Origin: Ruminococcaceae bacterium UBA1730
GTDB taxonomy: Bacteria > Bacillota > Clostridia > Oscillospirales > Acutalibacteraceae
Direction of reading: 5' to 3'
Assembly (NCBI GenBank): GCA_002315935.1
Contig: DCII01000011.1
Location: forward strand, 1-23,260
DNA length: 23,260 nt
How positions within the stretch are numbered: position 1 is the stretch's first letter; each line of letters opens with the position of its first letter. Under the pieces are notes generated by a model. That model was not told the origin of the DNA, searched no databases, and saw only the letters and a list, made by a program, of their open reading frames with translations. A program made the position numbers and the translations under genes. Shown here piece by piece: positions 1 through 7,662 of the stretch.

Positions 1-17
1 CTTCAAAGTGTTGTGAT

Positions 18-155
18 ACTATATTATCTGCATTTGTGCCGTCAGTAGCATTATTGTGCAAAGACGGGGTTTAATGCCAATAACATTAAAGCTGGTGTTC
101 CTCTTTCGGCGTGATAGCAGTTACGAACATCTGAAAAAATTCGGAGGAAATTATT
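18..155 (+). promoter_or_regulatory. Structured 5' leader of rplS (possible L19 leader)
   Basis: This gene-free stretch before rplS contains two clear stems: CCGTC (39-43) with GACGG (63-67), and TTTAATG (70-76) with CATTAAA (84-90). A strong GGAGG ribosome-binding site lies about 7 nt before the ATG. Firmicutes ribosomal protein genes often carry autoregulatory leaders, and an L19 leader family is known; I did not match this one to it, so the assignment is inference. A TACTAT near 20-25 could be a -10 box, but its -35 box would fall at the window edge. Confidence 0.35.
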
Positions 156-500
156 ATGGACGCACTCAAACTCATCGCTCAGGATTCGCTTAAGGCTGAG
201 CTTCCCGTTATCGAAATCGGTGACACAGTTAAGGTTCACGTTAAAATTCGTGAAGGCGAAAAAGAAAGAATTCAGATTTTTGAAGGAACCGTTATTGCCC
301 GCAGAGGCTCAGGCGTTTCCGAAACCTTCACCGTTCGCCGTGTATCATATGGCGTAGGCGTTGAAAAGGTATTCCCGATTCACTCCCCCAACGTTGAAAA
401 GGTTGAGCTTGTCAGACACGGTAAGGTTCGCAGAAGCAAGCTTTATTACCTCAGAGACAGAGTCGGTAAGGCAGCAAAGGTTAAGGAACAGATCAGATAA
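156..500 (+). CDS. rplS: 50S ribosomal protein L19
   Basis: This is a 114-residue protein of the normal length for bacterial L19, a large-subunit protein at the interface with the 30S subunit. Recognisable stretches are VIEIGDTVKVHVKIREG near residues 20-36, the segment FEGTVIARRG, then FTVRRVSYGVGVEKVFP and the basic C-terminal KVRRSKLYYLRDRVGKAAKV. The ATG follows GGAGG at good spacing. The gene ends in TAA just before a strong intrinsic terminator, so it is probably transcribed mainly alone or with limited readthrough into lepB. The identification is secure. Confidence 0.97.
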   Translation: MDALKLIAQDSLKAELPVIEIGDTVKVHVKIREGEKERIQIFEGTVIARRGSGVSETFTVRRVSYGVGVEKVFPIHSPNVEKVELVRHGKVRRSKLYYLRDRVGKAAKVKEQIR

Positions 501-510
501 AAAGCGTGAG

Positions 511-543
511 GGTGTAACAATTTTTGTTGTTACACCTTTTTTC
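511..543 (+). terminator. Intrinsic terminator after rplS
   Basis: A perfect 10-bp inverted repeat, GGTGTAACAA (511-520) and TTGTTACACC (527-536), encloses a 6-nt loop and is followed by a run of six T. It starts 11 nt after the rplS stop codon, as expected for a Rho-independent terminator. Confidence 0.88.
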
Positions 544-570
544 TTAAAAACTCGGAAAGGGGAAACATCC

Positions 571-1152
571 GTGAGACGGATTGAAGAATTTATTATCGAA
601 TTCGAAAAAAAGCCTTCGAAATTCACTTTGACAGCATTTGATATTCTTGATTCCGCAAAGGGCGCAGTTGTTATTGTGTTCATTGTTTTCGCTTTCGTTT
701 TAAGACCGGTCAGCGTTGAGGGAATGTCGATGTATCCGACACTCAATGATAAGGACTGGGTCGCCGTTGCAGGTGCATATCAGGATTTTGATTACGGCGA
801 TATTGTTGTTATCAATCAGCCGTGGGAGCAGAATGTGCCGATAATAAAGCGTGTTATCGCCAAGGGCGGCGATACGGTTTATATTGATTTTGCAACGGGA
901 AGAGTTTTTGTCAATGATAAAAAACTGGAGGAAGATTACATTGCAGAGCTGACATCCGTCAAATATGATGTTGAATTTCCGGTGACGGTTGAAGAGGGCA
1001 AGGTCTTTGTTATGGGCGATAACAGAAATGATTCGCTTGACAGCCGTTCAACAAAAATCGGAACGATTGACGAAAGATATATTCTCGGCAAGGCGGTTTT
1101 CAGATTTTTGCCGTTGTTCAGCTTTGAAATTTATGAAGGAGCGGAAAAATAA
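571..1152 (+). CDS. lepB: Type I signal peptidase (first of two tandem copies)
   Basis: This membrane-anchored serine/lysine peptidase (193 aa) removes signal peptides from exported proteins. I chose the GTG at 571 because AAAGGGG lies 8 nt upstream; the frame is open further upstream, but that part overlaps rplS and the terminator. One membrane segment (about residues 30-45) precedes the catalytic serine S53 in SMYPTL. The general base K93 is in KRVIAKGGD, and the conserved GDNRNDSLDSR box is at 149-159. The fold and length fit Firmicutes SipS/LepB. The stop codon overlaps the start of the next signal peptidase by one base, so the two are translationally coupled. Confidence 0.93.
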   Translation: MRRIEEFIIEFEKKPSKFTLTAFDILDSAKGAVVIVFIVFAFVLRPVSVEGMSMYPTLNDKDWVAVAGAYQDFDYGDIVVINQPWEQNVPIIKRVIAKGGDTVYIDFATGRVFVNDKKLEEDYIAELTSVKYDVEFPVTVEEGKVFVMGDNRNDSLDSRSTKIGTIDERYILGKAVFRFLPLFSFEIYEGAEK

Positions 1153-1718
1153 TGAATGAAAATGCAGAAAAAAAGAAAGTCAACGACGAAGAACATTCAA
1201 TAACATCGTTTGTTTTTGACACGGTTTATATGATTTCTTTCGCCATAGTGCTTGTTGCACTCGGTTTTATTTTTGTTTTCAGAACCGTTATCGTTGACGG
1301 AAGCTCAATGAATCCGACTCTCAGCGACGGAGACAGAATAATTCTTACTGCTTCATATGGTGAACCGAAATACGGCGATATTGTTGTTACCTGCCGTCCT
1401 TCGGAATATATGCCCGATACGCTTATCAAGAGGGTTATCGCAGTCGGCGGTCAGAAAATTGACATTGATTTTAACAAGGGTATAGTCTATGTTGACGGCG
1501 TTGCTCTTGATGAACCTTATATAAAACGCCCGTTCACGGACCGTGAAAATTTCTACGGCGAAACAGTTGTTCCCGAGGGTTATGTTTTCGTTATGGGAGA
1601 TAACAGAAACGGTTCAACGGACAGCCGTGATTCCCGTGTCGGATTCATGGAAGAAGAATATATCATGGGCAAGGCTCTTTGCAGAATAAGCCCGTGGGGA
1701 CAGTTTAAGATAGGTTAA
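1152..1718 (+). CDS. lepB: Type I signal peptidase (second tandem copy)
   Basis: This 188-aa paralogue of the preceding gene shares its architecture: a short charged N-terminus, one membrane helix near residues 23-43, catalytic S52 in SMNPTL, K93 in IKRVIAVGG, and a GDNRNGSTDSRDSR box near the C-terminus. It begins inside the previous stop codon (TAATG), so it belongs to the same operon. Tandem signal peptidases are common in Firmicutes and may differ in substrate preference; nothing here shows which substrates. Both catalytic residues are present, so I expect both copies to be active. Confidence 0.93.
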   Translation: MNENAEKKKVNDEEHSITSFVFDTVYMISFAIVLVALGFIFVFRTVIVDGSSMNPTLSDGDRIILTASYGEPKYGDIVVTCRPSEYMPDTLIKRVIAVGGQKIDIDFNKGIVYVDGVALDEPYIKRPFTDRENFYGETVVPEGYVFVMGDNRNGSTDSRDSRVGFMEEEYIMGKALCRISPWGQFKIG

Positions 1719-1720
1719 TT

Positions 1721-2575
1721 ATGAATGAAAATATGACGGTTCAATGGTTTCCCGGCCATATGGCAAAAACCAGACGACTGATAAAAGAAAGTCTTTCAAT
1801 GGTTGACGCAGTCTGCGAGCTTGTTGATGCAAGAATTCCCGAGAGCAGTCGCAATCCCGAGCTTTCGGAGCTTGTCGGCTCAAAGCCGAGAATTGTTCTG
1901 CTCAATAAATGTGATCTCGCAGACGATAACGCAACTGCGGCTAAAATAAAAGAGCTTAAAGAGCAGGGGATAACTGCTCTGCCTGTTGACTGCCGAAGCG
2001 GAAAGGGACTTGATAAGTTTCAGCCTGCGGTGCGTGAGGTTCTTAAGGAAAGAATCAGACTCAATGCCGAAAAGGGCATGGCAGGAAAGGCTTTGCGTGT
2101 TATGGTTGTCGGCATTCCGAACACGGGCAAATCCTCTTTCATCAACAGAATGTCCGGCAAATACAGAGCGAAGGTTGCCGATAAACCCGGCGTAACAAGG
2201 GGAAATCAATGGTTTGCAATCGGTTCGGGCATTGAGCTGCTTGACACTCCCGGCGTTCTTTGGCCTAAATTCGAAGACCCCGAGGTCGGCTTCAAGCTTG
2301 CTTTTATCGGCTCCGTCAAGGATGAAATTCTTGACAGTCAGGAAATAGCAGTCAGGCTTCTCAGAGTAATGCAGAAGAATTACCCCGACAGGCTTTCCGA
2401 AAGATATAAAATCACGGATTTTGAAGAAATTGAGGAGCCTTATGAGCTTCTCGAAATGATAGCCGCAAAGAGGGGAATGCTTCTTCGCAAGGGAGAATAC
2501 GATACCGAAAGAGCGGCGGTAATGCTTCTCGATGAATACAGAGCAGGTAAACTCGGAAAAATCACACTCGATTGA
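1721..2575 (+). CDS. rbgA: Ribosome biogenesis GTPase RbgA/YlqF
   Basis: This 284-aa, circularly permuted GTPase acts late in 50S subunit assembly. The motif order is diagnostic: G4 NKCD at 62-65 comes before the P-loop GIPNTGKSS at 131-139, then PGVTRG at 156-161 and DTPG at 175-178. The N-terminal QWFPGHMAK is the RbgA signature. The ATG at 1721 follows the previous gene closely and has only a weak Shine-Dalgarno sequence (TAGG); Met5 at 1733 would give the more typical MTVQWFPGHM start and is an alternative. The position next to signal peptidase and RNase HII genes is conserved in many Firmicutes. Confidence 0.95.
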   Translation: MNENMTVQWFPGHMAKTRRLIKESLSMVDAVCELVDARIPESSRNPELSELVGSKPRIVLLNKCDLADDNATAAKIKELKEQGITALPVDCRSGKGLDKFQPAVREVLKERIRLNAEKGMAGKALRVMVVGIPNTGKSSFINRMSGKYRAKVADKPGVTRGNQWFAIGSGIELLDTPGVLWPKFEDPEVGFKLAFIGSVKDEILDSQEIAVRLLRVMQKNYPDRLSERYKITDFEEIEEPYELLEMIAAKRGMLLRKGEYDTERAAVMLLDEYRAGKLGKITLD

Positions 2576-2588
2576 AAGGTGAGTTGTT

Positions 2589-3776
2589 ATGAGAAAAAAG
2601 ATGTTTGTTTTTCTTGCGGTAATTCTTGCGTTTGATATTTTTGCGGTAGGGCTTGCGTTCTTCGCAAGGAATTCATCAAGACCCGATATTGATGCACAGC
2701 TTCCCGAAAACAGCACCACTGCGGCAGAGCCTTTTTCAAGAGTGAGCGTTGTTGCGGTCGGCGATAATCTTATTCATGACACAATCTATGAGCAGGCGGC
2801 GGCGAGAAGCAGCAGTGGCTATGATTTTTCAATCGCATATGAGAAAATTGCAGACAAAATCAGCAGCGTTGACCTTGCAATTCTCAATCAGGAAACCATC
2901 ATTTCAACCGAGCATAATGTTTCAAGCTATCCTCAATTCAATTCTCCGACAGAGGTCGGCGATGAAATGATAAAAATAGGTTTTGATGTTTTTAACATTT
3001 CAACCAACCATTCTCTTGACTGCGGCGAAAAGGGACTGATTTCCGCAATCAATTTCTGGAAAACGAAGGGCAAGCTTACCACAGGTGCATATCTCAATGC
3101 ACAGGAAGCGGATAAAATTGTTACAAACGAAATAAACGGCATCAAGTTTGCCTATCTCGGATTTACGGAATCCACCAACGGACTTTCTCTGCCTGAGGAT
3201 TCGGAGGTTGTTCTCGTTCATGCGTCCGATGAACAGTATCTCATGCAGAAAATTCAGAGGGCAAAGCAGGAAGCGGATGTTGTTATTGTCAATGCACATT
3301 GGGGCGTTGAATATACTCATGAACCGAATGAGGAGCAGAAGGCTCTTGCTCAGAAGCTTGCTCTCTGGGGAGCCGATGTTATCATAGGAACTCATCCCCA
3401 TGTTATTCAGCCTGTTGAATATATTGAAAACGAAGACGGCAGGAGAACTCTTGTTGCCTATTCACTCGGCAACTTCATTTCAGCACAGAACAGAGGTCCG
3501 AGAATGCTCGGCGGAATGCTGAATTTTGATGCTGTCAGAAACAACACAACAGGAACGATTTCTCTTGAAAATGTCAGATTTGACGGAACGGTTACTCACT
3601 ACGGACAGAATTGCTCTAATGTCAGAGTATATCCTCTTTCCGACTATACTCAGGAGCTTGCGGAAAGCCACGGAGTGAAGTCAAAAACACCCGATTTCAG
3701 CCTTAAATATCTCTATGATATTCTTGACGAGGTTATTGATGACCAATTCCTTGACAAGACAACATGGAAAAACTGA
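2589..3776 (+). CDS. CapA/PgsA-type metallophosphatase-fold protein, membrane-anchored
   Basis: This 395-aa protein has a positively charged start and one hydrophobic segment (residues about 5-25) that should anchor it outside the membrane. A Thr/Ser/Glu-rich linker leads to a CapA-like domain. Visible family motifs are VAVGDNLIHDTIY, LNQETIIS, FNISTNHSLDCGEKG, VNAHWGVEY, VIIGTHPHVIQPVEY and YSLGNFISAQ. The CapA family is named for poly-gamma-glutamate capsule synthesis, but many Firmicutes carry single members with no capsule operon, as here, so the actual role is unknown. It is preceded by AAGGTGAG and overlaps the upstream end of the rnhB frame. Confidence 0.8.
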   Translation: MRKKMFVFLAVILAFDIFAVGLAFFARNSSRPDIDAQLPENSTTAAEPFSRVSVVAVGDNLIHDTIYEQAAARSSSGYDFSIAYEKIADKISSVDLAILNQETIISTEHNVSSYPQFNSPTEVGDEMIKIGFDVFNISTNHSLDCGEKGLISAINFWKTKGKLTTGAYLNAQEADKIVTNEINGIKFAYLGFTESTNGLSLPEDSEVVLVHASDEQYLMQKIQRAKQEADVVIVNAHWGVEYTHEPNEEQKALAQKLALWGADVIIGTHPHVIQPVEYIENEDGRRTLVAYSLGNFISAQNRGPRMLGGMLNFDAVRNNTTGTISLENVRFDGTVTHYGQNCSNVRVYPLSDYTQELAESHGVKSKTPDFSLKYLYDILDEVIDDQFLDKTTWKN

Positions 3777-3787
3777 CGGAGGATTAT

Positions 3788-4390
3788 ATGGATTTTTCAT
3801 ATGAAATCAGTGCGGTTGAAAAGGGCTTCAAGGCGGTCTGTGGAGTTGATGAAGCCGGAAGAGGACCGCTTGCAGGTCCGGTTTATGCGGCGGCGGTCAT
3901 TCTTCCTGTTGATTGTGAAATTGAAGGTCTGAACGATTCAAAAAAGCTTTCCGAAAAGAAGAGAGAAAAGCTTTTTGATATTATCATTGAAAAGGCGGTT
4001 GCTTATTCAATTGCAAGCGTTGATGCGAAAACAATTGATGAAATAAATATTCTTCAGGCAACATATGCTGCAATGCGTAAGGCTGTTGAGGGCTTGCAGA
4101 TTTCTGCCGACTATGCTCTCGTTGACGGCAACAGGATGCCTCCGCTTTCAATAAAAGGTGAAACAGTTGTCAAGGGCGATTCGCTCAGCCCGTCAATTGC
4201 GGCGGCTTCGATTCTTGCTAAGGTCAGCAGGGACAGATATATGTATGAGCTTGATAAGCTTCTGCCCGAATATCAGTTTGCAAAGCATAAGGGATACGGC
4301 ACGAAGCTCCATTATGAAATGCTTGCCGAATACGGAATTTCAGACCATCACAGAATGAGCTTTCTCGGAAGCTTCCTCGGAACAAAATGA
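3788..4390 (+). CDS. rnhB: Ribonuclease HII
   Basis: This enzyme (200 aa from this start) cleaves the RNA strand of RNA-DNA hybrids and removes misincorporated ribonucleotides. The signature GVDEAGRGPLAGP gives catalytic D21 and E22; D113 (in LVDGN) and D131 (in VKGDS) complete the DEDD set. An in-frame ATG at 3764 lies inside capA but lacks a Shine-Dalgarno sequence. GGAGGA at 3778-3783 stands 4 nt before the ATG at 3788, so I prefer the latter. The start codon comes 11 nt after the capA stop. Confidence 0.95.
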   Translation: MDFSYEISAVEKGFKAVCGVDEAGRGPLAGPVYAAAVILPVDCEIEGLNDSKKLSEKKREKLFDIIIEKAVAYSIASVDAKTIDEINILQATYAAMRKAVEGLQISADYALVDGNRMPPLSIKGETVVKGDSLSPSIAAASILAKVSRDRYMYELDKLLPEYQFAKHKGYGTKLHYEMLAEYGISDHHRMSFLGSFLGTK

Positions 4391-4740
4391 TAAAGAATAA
4401 GGTTGGCGTATGGGGCGAAATATTTGCCGTAAGATATATGCGTAAAAACGGATATAAAATTCTCACTACGAACTATGTTTCACGCTTCGGAGAGGTTGAC
4501 ATAATCGCCGAAAAGGGTAGGCTTGTCTGCTTTGTTGAGGTCAAAACAAGAACCAACGACCCTCTTTTCAGACCTGCCGATGCGGTTGATGAGGGCAAAC
4601 AGGAAAAAATAGCCGCAACCTCTGAGCTGTTTCTTTCTCGTCTCAAAATGCAGAAAAATGTGCGTTTTGATGTCTGCGAGGTATGGCTTGATGATGAAAT
4701 GAAGCTCCTGAAGCTGAATTATATTGAAAATGCTTTCTGA
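4387..4740 (+). CDS. yraN: YraN/UPF0102 family nuclease-fold protein
   Basis: This is a 117-aa member of the UPF0102 family, which has a restriction-endonuclease-like fold. The diagnostic order GEIFAVRYMRKNGYKIL, then NYVSRFGEVDIIAEKG and LVCFVEVKTR, supplies the D-(E-x-K) core of that fold. It overlaps rnhB by four bases (ATGA), and the rnhB-yraN pair is widely conserved in Firmicutes. The biochemical role of the family is not settled; a link to DNA processing is inferred from fold and neighbours. It is the last gene of the operon. Confidence 0.9.
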   Translation: MIKNKVGVWGEIFAVRYMRKNGYKILTTNYVSRFGEVDIIAEKGRLVCFVEVKTRTNDPLFRPADAVDEGKQEKIAATSELFLSRLKMQKNVRFDVCEVWLDDEMKLLKLNYIENAF

Positions 4741-4744
4741 AATA

Positions 4745-4766
4745 TGTAAAGCATAATAGCTTTACA
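4745..4766 (+). repeat. Hairpin A (TGTAAAGC...GCTTTACA)
   Basis: A perfect 8-bp inverted repeat with the 6-nt loop ATAATA begins 5 nt after the yraN stop. There is no T-run, so it is not a classical terminator. It resembles a second inverted repeat at 4879-4898. Confidence 0.5.
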
Positions 4767-4771
4767 AAATC

Positions 4772-4810
4772 GCCGTCAGACACTTTATTGCTCTGTCGGC
4801 TTATTTTTTT
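4772..4810 (+). terminator. Terminator after yraN
   Basis: GCCGTCAGA (4772-4780) pairs with TCTGTCGGC (4792-4800) with one T-T mismatch, and is followed by TTATTTTTTT. This is a plausible Rho-independent terminator ending the rplS-distal operon (lepB to yraN). Confidence 0.7.
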
Positions 4811-4878
4811 ACAAATCAAGCAATATCAACAAATACGATAAGCATTATAAAACGAAACATGACGGAATGTCAAAGCGT

Positions 4879-4898
4879 GTAAAGTGAAATAACTTTAC
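4879..4898 (+). repeat. Hairpin B (GTAAAGT...ACTTTAC)
   Basis: A 7-bp perfect inverted repeat with the 6-nt loop GAAATA matches the pattern of hairpin A 133 bp upstream and lies about 100 bp before the thrC promoter. It could be an operator. The remaining 4811-4980 sequence holds no ORF, tRNA or T-box motif that I can see. Confidence 0.4.
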
Positions 4899-4980
4899 GC
4901 TGAAGTTCTTTGTTTAAGACGCAAAAGACAGTCAATTTTGAATACGATTTATGAACAAGCTTCTGACATTCAAAAAGTTC

Positions 4981-5010
4981 TTTACTTTTATACATTTAGC
5001 ATGATATAAT
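4981..5010 (+). promoter_or_regulatory. Promoter of thrC
   Basis: TTTACT (4981-4986) and TATAAT (5005-5010), separated by 18 bp and with a TG dinucleotide just before the -10 box (ATGATATAAT), form a good sigma-A promoter. The predicted start near 5017 leaves a short leader with GGAGG at 5033-5037. Confidence 0.75.
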
Positions 5011-5044
5011 AAGTCCATATAGTTTTTGATTCGGAGGAGAAAAC

Positions 5045-6529
5045 ATGAATTACATCAGCACAAGAGACACTTCGGTTAAGGTTACGGCTTCGCAGGCTAT
5101 CACAAAGGGCATTTCTTCAGAGGGCGGACTTTTCGTTCCCGACACAATTCCCTGTGTAACTGCCGAAGAAATCGAGGCTCTTTCAAAAAAAGATTATATC
5201 GGAAGAGCGAAGGATATTCTTTCTCTTTTTCTCAATGATTTTACGGAAGAGGAGGTTGAATCCTGCGTTAAGGGTGCATATGAAACAGGCTTCTCGGATG
5301 AAAAAATTGCACCTCTTGCAAAGACGGGTGACGGAGCTTATGTTCTTGAGCTTTTCAAGGGTCCGACCTGTGCATTCAAGGATATGGCTCTCCAGATTCT
5401 TCCCAGACTTCTCAAGGTTGCCGGCGGAAAAGCCGCAAAGGGAACCGAAATTGTTATTCTTGTTGCAACCTCGGGCGACACGGGCAAAGCCGCTCTCGAA
5501 GGCTTCAAGGATGTTGAGCATACAAGAATTCTTGTTTTCTACCCGAGTGACGGTGTAAGTCCTATGCAGAAGCTTCAGATGTGCACGCAGGAAGGAAAAA
5601 ATGTTTCCGTTTGTGCAATCAAGGGCAACTTTGACGATGCACAGAGCGGTGTTAAAAAGATTTTCACCGATAAGGCAGTTGCCGCAAAGCTTGCCGAAAA
5701 CGGTATGGCATTTTCAAGTGCAAATTCAATCAACTGGGGCAGACTTGCTCCGCAGATTGTTTATTATTTCTCCGCTTATTGTGACCTTGTTGCAGAGGGC
5801 GAAATCAAGGTCGGAGACAAAATCAATGTTGTTGTTCCGACTGGTAACTTCGGCAATATTCTTGCCGCTTACTATGCAAAGGAAATGGGTCTTCCCGTTG
5901 CAAAGCTTATCTGTGCTTCAAACAGCAATTCCGTTCTGACCGAATTCCTCACAACAGGTATTTATGACAGAAATCGCAAATTCTTCACAACAATTTCTCC
6001 TTCAATGGATATTCTTATTTCCTCAAATCTTGAGAGATTTCTCTATGCTCTTGCAGGCAGTGAAAACGTTAAGAGCTGGATGGCTTCTCTTGCTTCAGAA
6101 GGAAAATATAAGGTTGACGATGCAACGCTTGCAAAAATCAAGGAGCTTTTCGCCGCAGGCTGTTGTGATGACGAGCAGACAAAGGCAACTATTGCAAGGA
6201 TGTTCAACGAAAAGAATTATCTCTGCGATACCCATACCGCAGTTGCGATCAAGGTCTACGAGGACTATAAAGCTAAAACGGGGGATAAAACTCCGACTGT
6301 TATTGCTTCAACTGCAAGCCCGTTCAAATTCAGTGCATCCGTTCTTGAAGCTGTTGACGGAATAAATGACGGTCTTGATGAATTTGAGATGGTTGAAAAG
6401 CTTGCTGAGATTTCAAAGGAAAGCTGTCCCGAGCAGCTTGCAAATCTCCGCAGTAAGGCGGTTAGATTTGAAGGCGTCTGCTCCAAGGACAGCATGGAAA
6501 AGGTTGTTCTCGATATGCTCGGAATTTAA
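5045..6529 (+). CDS. thrC: Threonine synthase
   Basis: This 494-aa PLP enzyme converts O-phosphohomoserine to threonine. The N-terminus (MNYISTRDTSVKVTASQAI..GISSEGGLFVPD) is the classic long-form threonine synthase start. The PLP lysine is K112 in GPTCAFKDMALQ. VATSGDTGKAALEGF and VVPTGNFGNILAAYYAKEMG bind the cofactor phosphate and substrate. Length and motifs match the bacterial long type. It has its own promoter and GGAGG site and appears monocistronic; no other threonine-pathway gene lies nearby. Confidence 0.96.
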   Translation: MNYISTRDTSVKVTASQAITKGISSEGGLFVPDTIPCVTAEEIEALSKKDYIGRAKDILSLFLNDFTEEEVESCVKGAYETGFSDEKIAPLAKTGDGAYVLELFKGPTCAFKDMALQILPRLLKVAGGKAAKGTEIVILVATSGDTGKAALEGFKDVEHTRILVFYPSDGVSPMQKLQMCTQEGKNVSVCAIKGNFDDAQSGVKKIFTDKAVAAKLAENGMAFSSANSINWGRLAPQIVYYFSAYCDLVAEGEIKVGDKINVVVPTGNFGNILAAYYAKEMGLPVAKLICASNSNSVLTEFLTTGIYDRNRKFFTTISPSMDILISSNLERFLYALAGSENVKSWMASLASEGKYKVDDATLAKIKELFAAGCCDDEQTKATIARMFNEKNYLCDTHTAVAIKVYEDYKAKTGDKTPTVIASTASPFKFSASVLEAVDGINDGLDEFEMVEKLAEISKESCPEQLANLRSKAVRFEGVCSKDSMEKVVLDMLGI

Positions 6530-6544
6530 GAATAAGTGCTTGCT

Positions 6545-6733
6545 TTAACAGCCGCAGCCTCTGGGCTTATCCTCTGCATCATCATTCATAACGAAGGTTG
6601 AGCATTGTGTTTCGCCGCAGTGGCAGGCAGATGAATTTCCGACCTCAATACAGCCTGCGGTGCAGGACGAGCTACCCTTGTGGTAAACGCAGTTCTTTGC
6701 GTAGCAGGTTATATCGTTTGATTCTTTCTTCAT
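6545..6733 (-). CDS. DUF1540 cysteine-rich small protein
   Basis: This 62-aa protein has nine cysteines (C10, C15, C24, C28, C37, C39, C44, C60, C62) in the pattern of DUF1540 proteins: ITCYAKNCVYHKGSSSCTAG, then SSACHCGETQCSTF. Such cysteine clusters suggest metal binding; the family's function is unknown to me. The start MKKESND has a good AAAGGAG site upstream. The frame is open further upstream, but that part would overlap the metallophosphoesterase. It converges on thrC with a 15-bp gap. Confidence 0.8.
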   Translation of the reverse strand: MKKESNDITCYAKNCVYHKGSSSCTAGCIEVGNSSACHCGETQCSTFVMNDDAEDKPRGCGC

Positions 6734-6783
6734 AACTCTTCTCCTTTGCGTTTTCGGATTTCTCCGTGATACTATTATTAGCC

Positions 6784-6800
6784 GATAATTCGCAATTATC
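6784..6800. repeat. Inverted repeat between divergent genes
   Basis: GATAATT (6784-6790) and AATTATC (6794-6800) flank a 3-bp centre in the 84-bp gap between the divergent DUF1540 and metallophosphoesterase genes. It could be an operator for either; evidence is limited to the symmetry. Confidence 0.3.
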
Positions 6801-6817
6801 AGCAGAAAGGATTTTCT

Positions 6818-7519
6818 ATGGCACTTTTCGTAATCGGCGACACTCATCTTTCGCTCGCAACGGGAAAAACGATGCAGATTTTCAACGGTTGGGCGGATTA
6901 TGAAAAGCGTCTTGAAAATAACTGGAAAAGAGTTGTTTCGGAAAATGATACGGTTGTTATCGCAGGAGATGTTTCGTGGGCAATGAGCTTTGAAGAGGGA
7001 AAAGCCGACTTTGAATTTCTCAATTCTCTGCCCGGCAGAAAGCTTCTTATGAAGGGCAATCACGATTATTGGTGGGCAACGAAAAAGAAGGCTGATGAAT
7101 TTTTTGAAGCCAATTCGTTCAACACTCTCAATATTCTTCATAACAATACCTACACCTGCGGAAATATTGCAGTCTGCGGCACAAGAGGATGGTTTTTTGA
7201 TGCCGAAAGCGATGCCGATAAAAAGGTTGTTCTGCGTGAAGTGGGCAGATTGAAGGCATCAATTGCCGCCGCAAAGGAAACCGGTCTTGAGCCTGTTGTT
7301 TTCCTTCATTATCCGCCGCTGAATGTTTCGCAGAGGTGTGACGAAATATATAATGTGCTTGTTGAGGAGGGGATAAAGAGATGCTATTACGGTCATCTTC
7401 ATTCATATTCCCACGCAACTGCATTCAACGGAATAAGTGACGGAATTCGTTTTTCGTTGATATCAAGCGATTTTCTGGAGTTTTGTCCTGTTCCCGTTTA
7501 TGAAAATATGTCAATATGA
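6818..7519 (+). CDS. Calcineurin-like metallophosphoesterase
   Basis: This soluble 233-aa protein has the complete metallophosphoesterase motif series: GDTHL at 7-11, IAGDVSWAM, KGNHDYWW, FLHYPP and YGHLHSYSH. These supply the Asp, His and Asn ligands for a two-metal centre. No signal peptide is seen. The substrate cannot be told from sequence; the family includes phosphodiesterases and nucleotide phosphatases. AGAAAGGA precedes the ATG. It is divergent from the DUF1540 gene and separated from tig by a 28-bp palindrome and a promoter. Confidence 0.88.
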   Translation: MALFVIGDTHLSLATGKTMQIFNGWADYEKRLENNWKRVVSENDTVVIAGDVSWAMSFEEGKADFEFLNSLPGRKLLMKGNHDYWWATKKKADEFFEANSFNTLNILHNNTYTCGNIAVCGTRGWFFDAESDADKKVVLREVGRLKASIAAAKETGLEPVVFLHYPPLNVSQRCDEIYNVLVEEGIKRCYYGHLHSYSHATAFNGISDGIRFSLISSDFLEFCPVPVYENMSI

Positions 7520-7571
7520 ACAAAACGCACATTCAAAAAGCTGAAATTTTCACTTATATTAAGAAAATTAA

Positions 7572-7608
7572 AATAATTATGGAAATTTCCGTAATTATTT
7601 GTTATAAT
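7572..7608 (+). promoter_or_regulatory. 28-bp palindrome and -10 box upstream of tig
   Basis: Positions 7572-7599 form a 28-bp palindrome centred at 7585/7586 (core GGAAATTTCC) with a single mismatched pair (T7580/G7591). TATAAT at 7603-7608 follows, with TGT before it (extended -10), while no good -35 box is visible because the palindrome occupies that place. It is either an operator or a zero-loop hairpin ending the upstream gene. Confidence 0.55.
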
Positions 7609-7662
7609 CTCATAGTTAAAAATTGACGGTATATTGTTATGCTGTCAGACGGAGGAATTATC

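Noticed and set aside
361..570. Extended N-terminus for the first signal peptidase
   Set aside because: It would run back through rplS and its terminator; GTG at 571 has a good ribosome-binding site and gives the normal length.
1880..2719. Long minus-strand open frame opposite rbgA
   Set aside because: It covers the coding strand of a certain GTPase gene and has no recognisable motif; it reflects codon bias.
4811..5044. Threonine T-box leader before thrC
   Set aside because: No T-box antiterminator consensus (AGGGTGGNACCGCG-like) or terminator pairing is visible.
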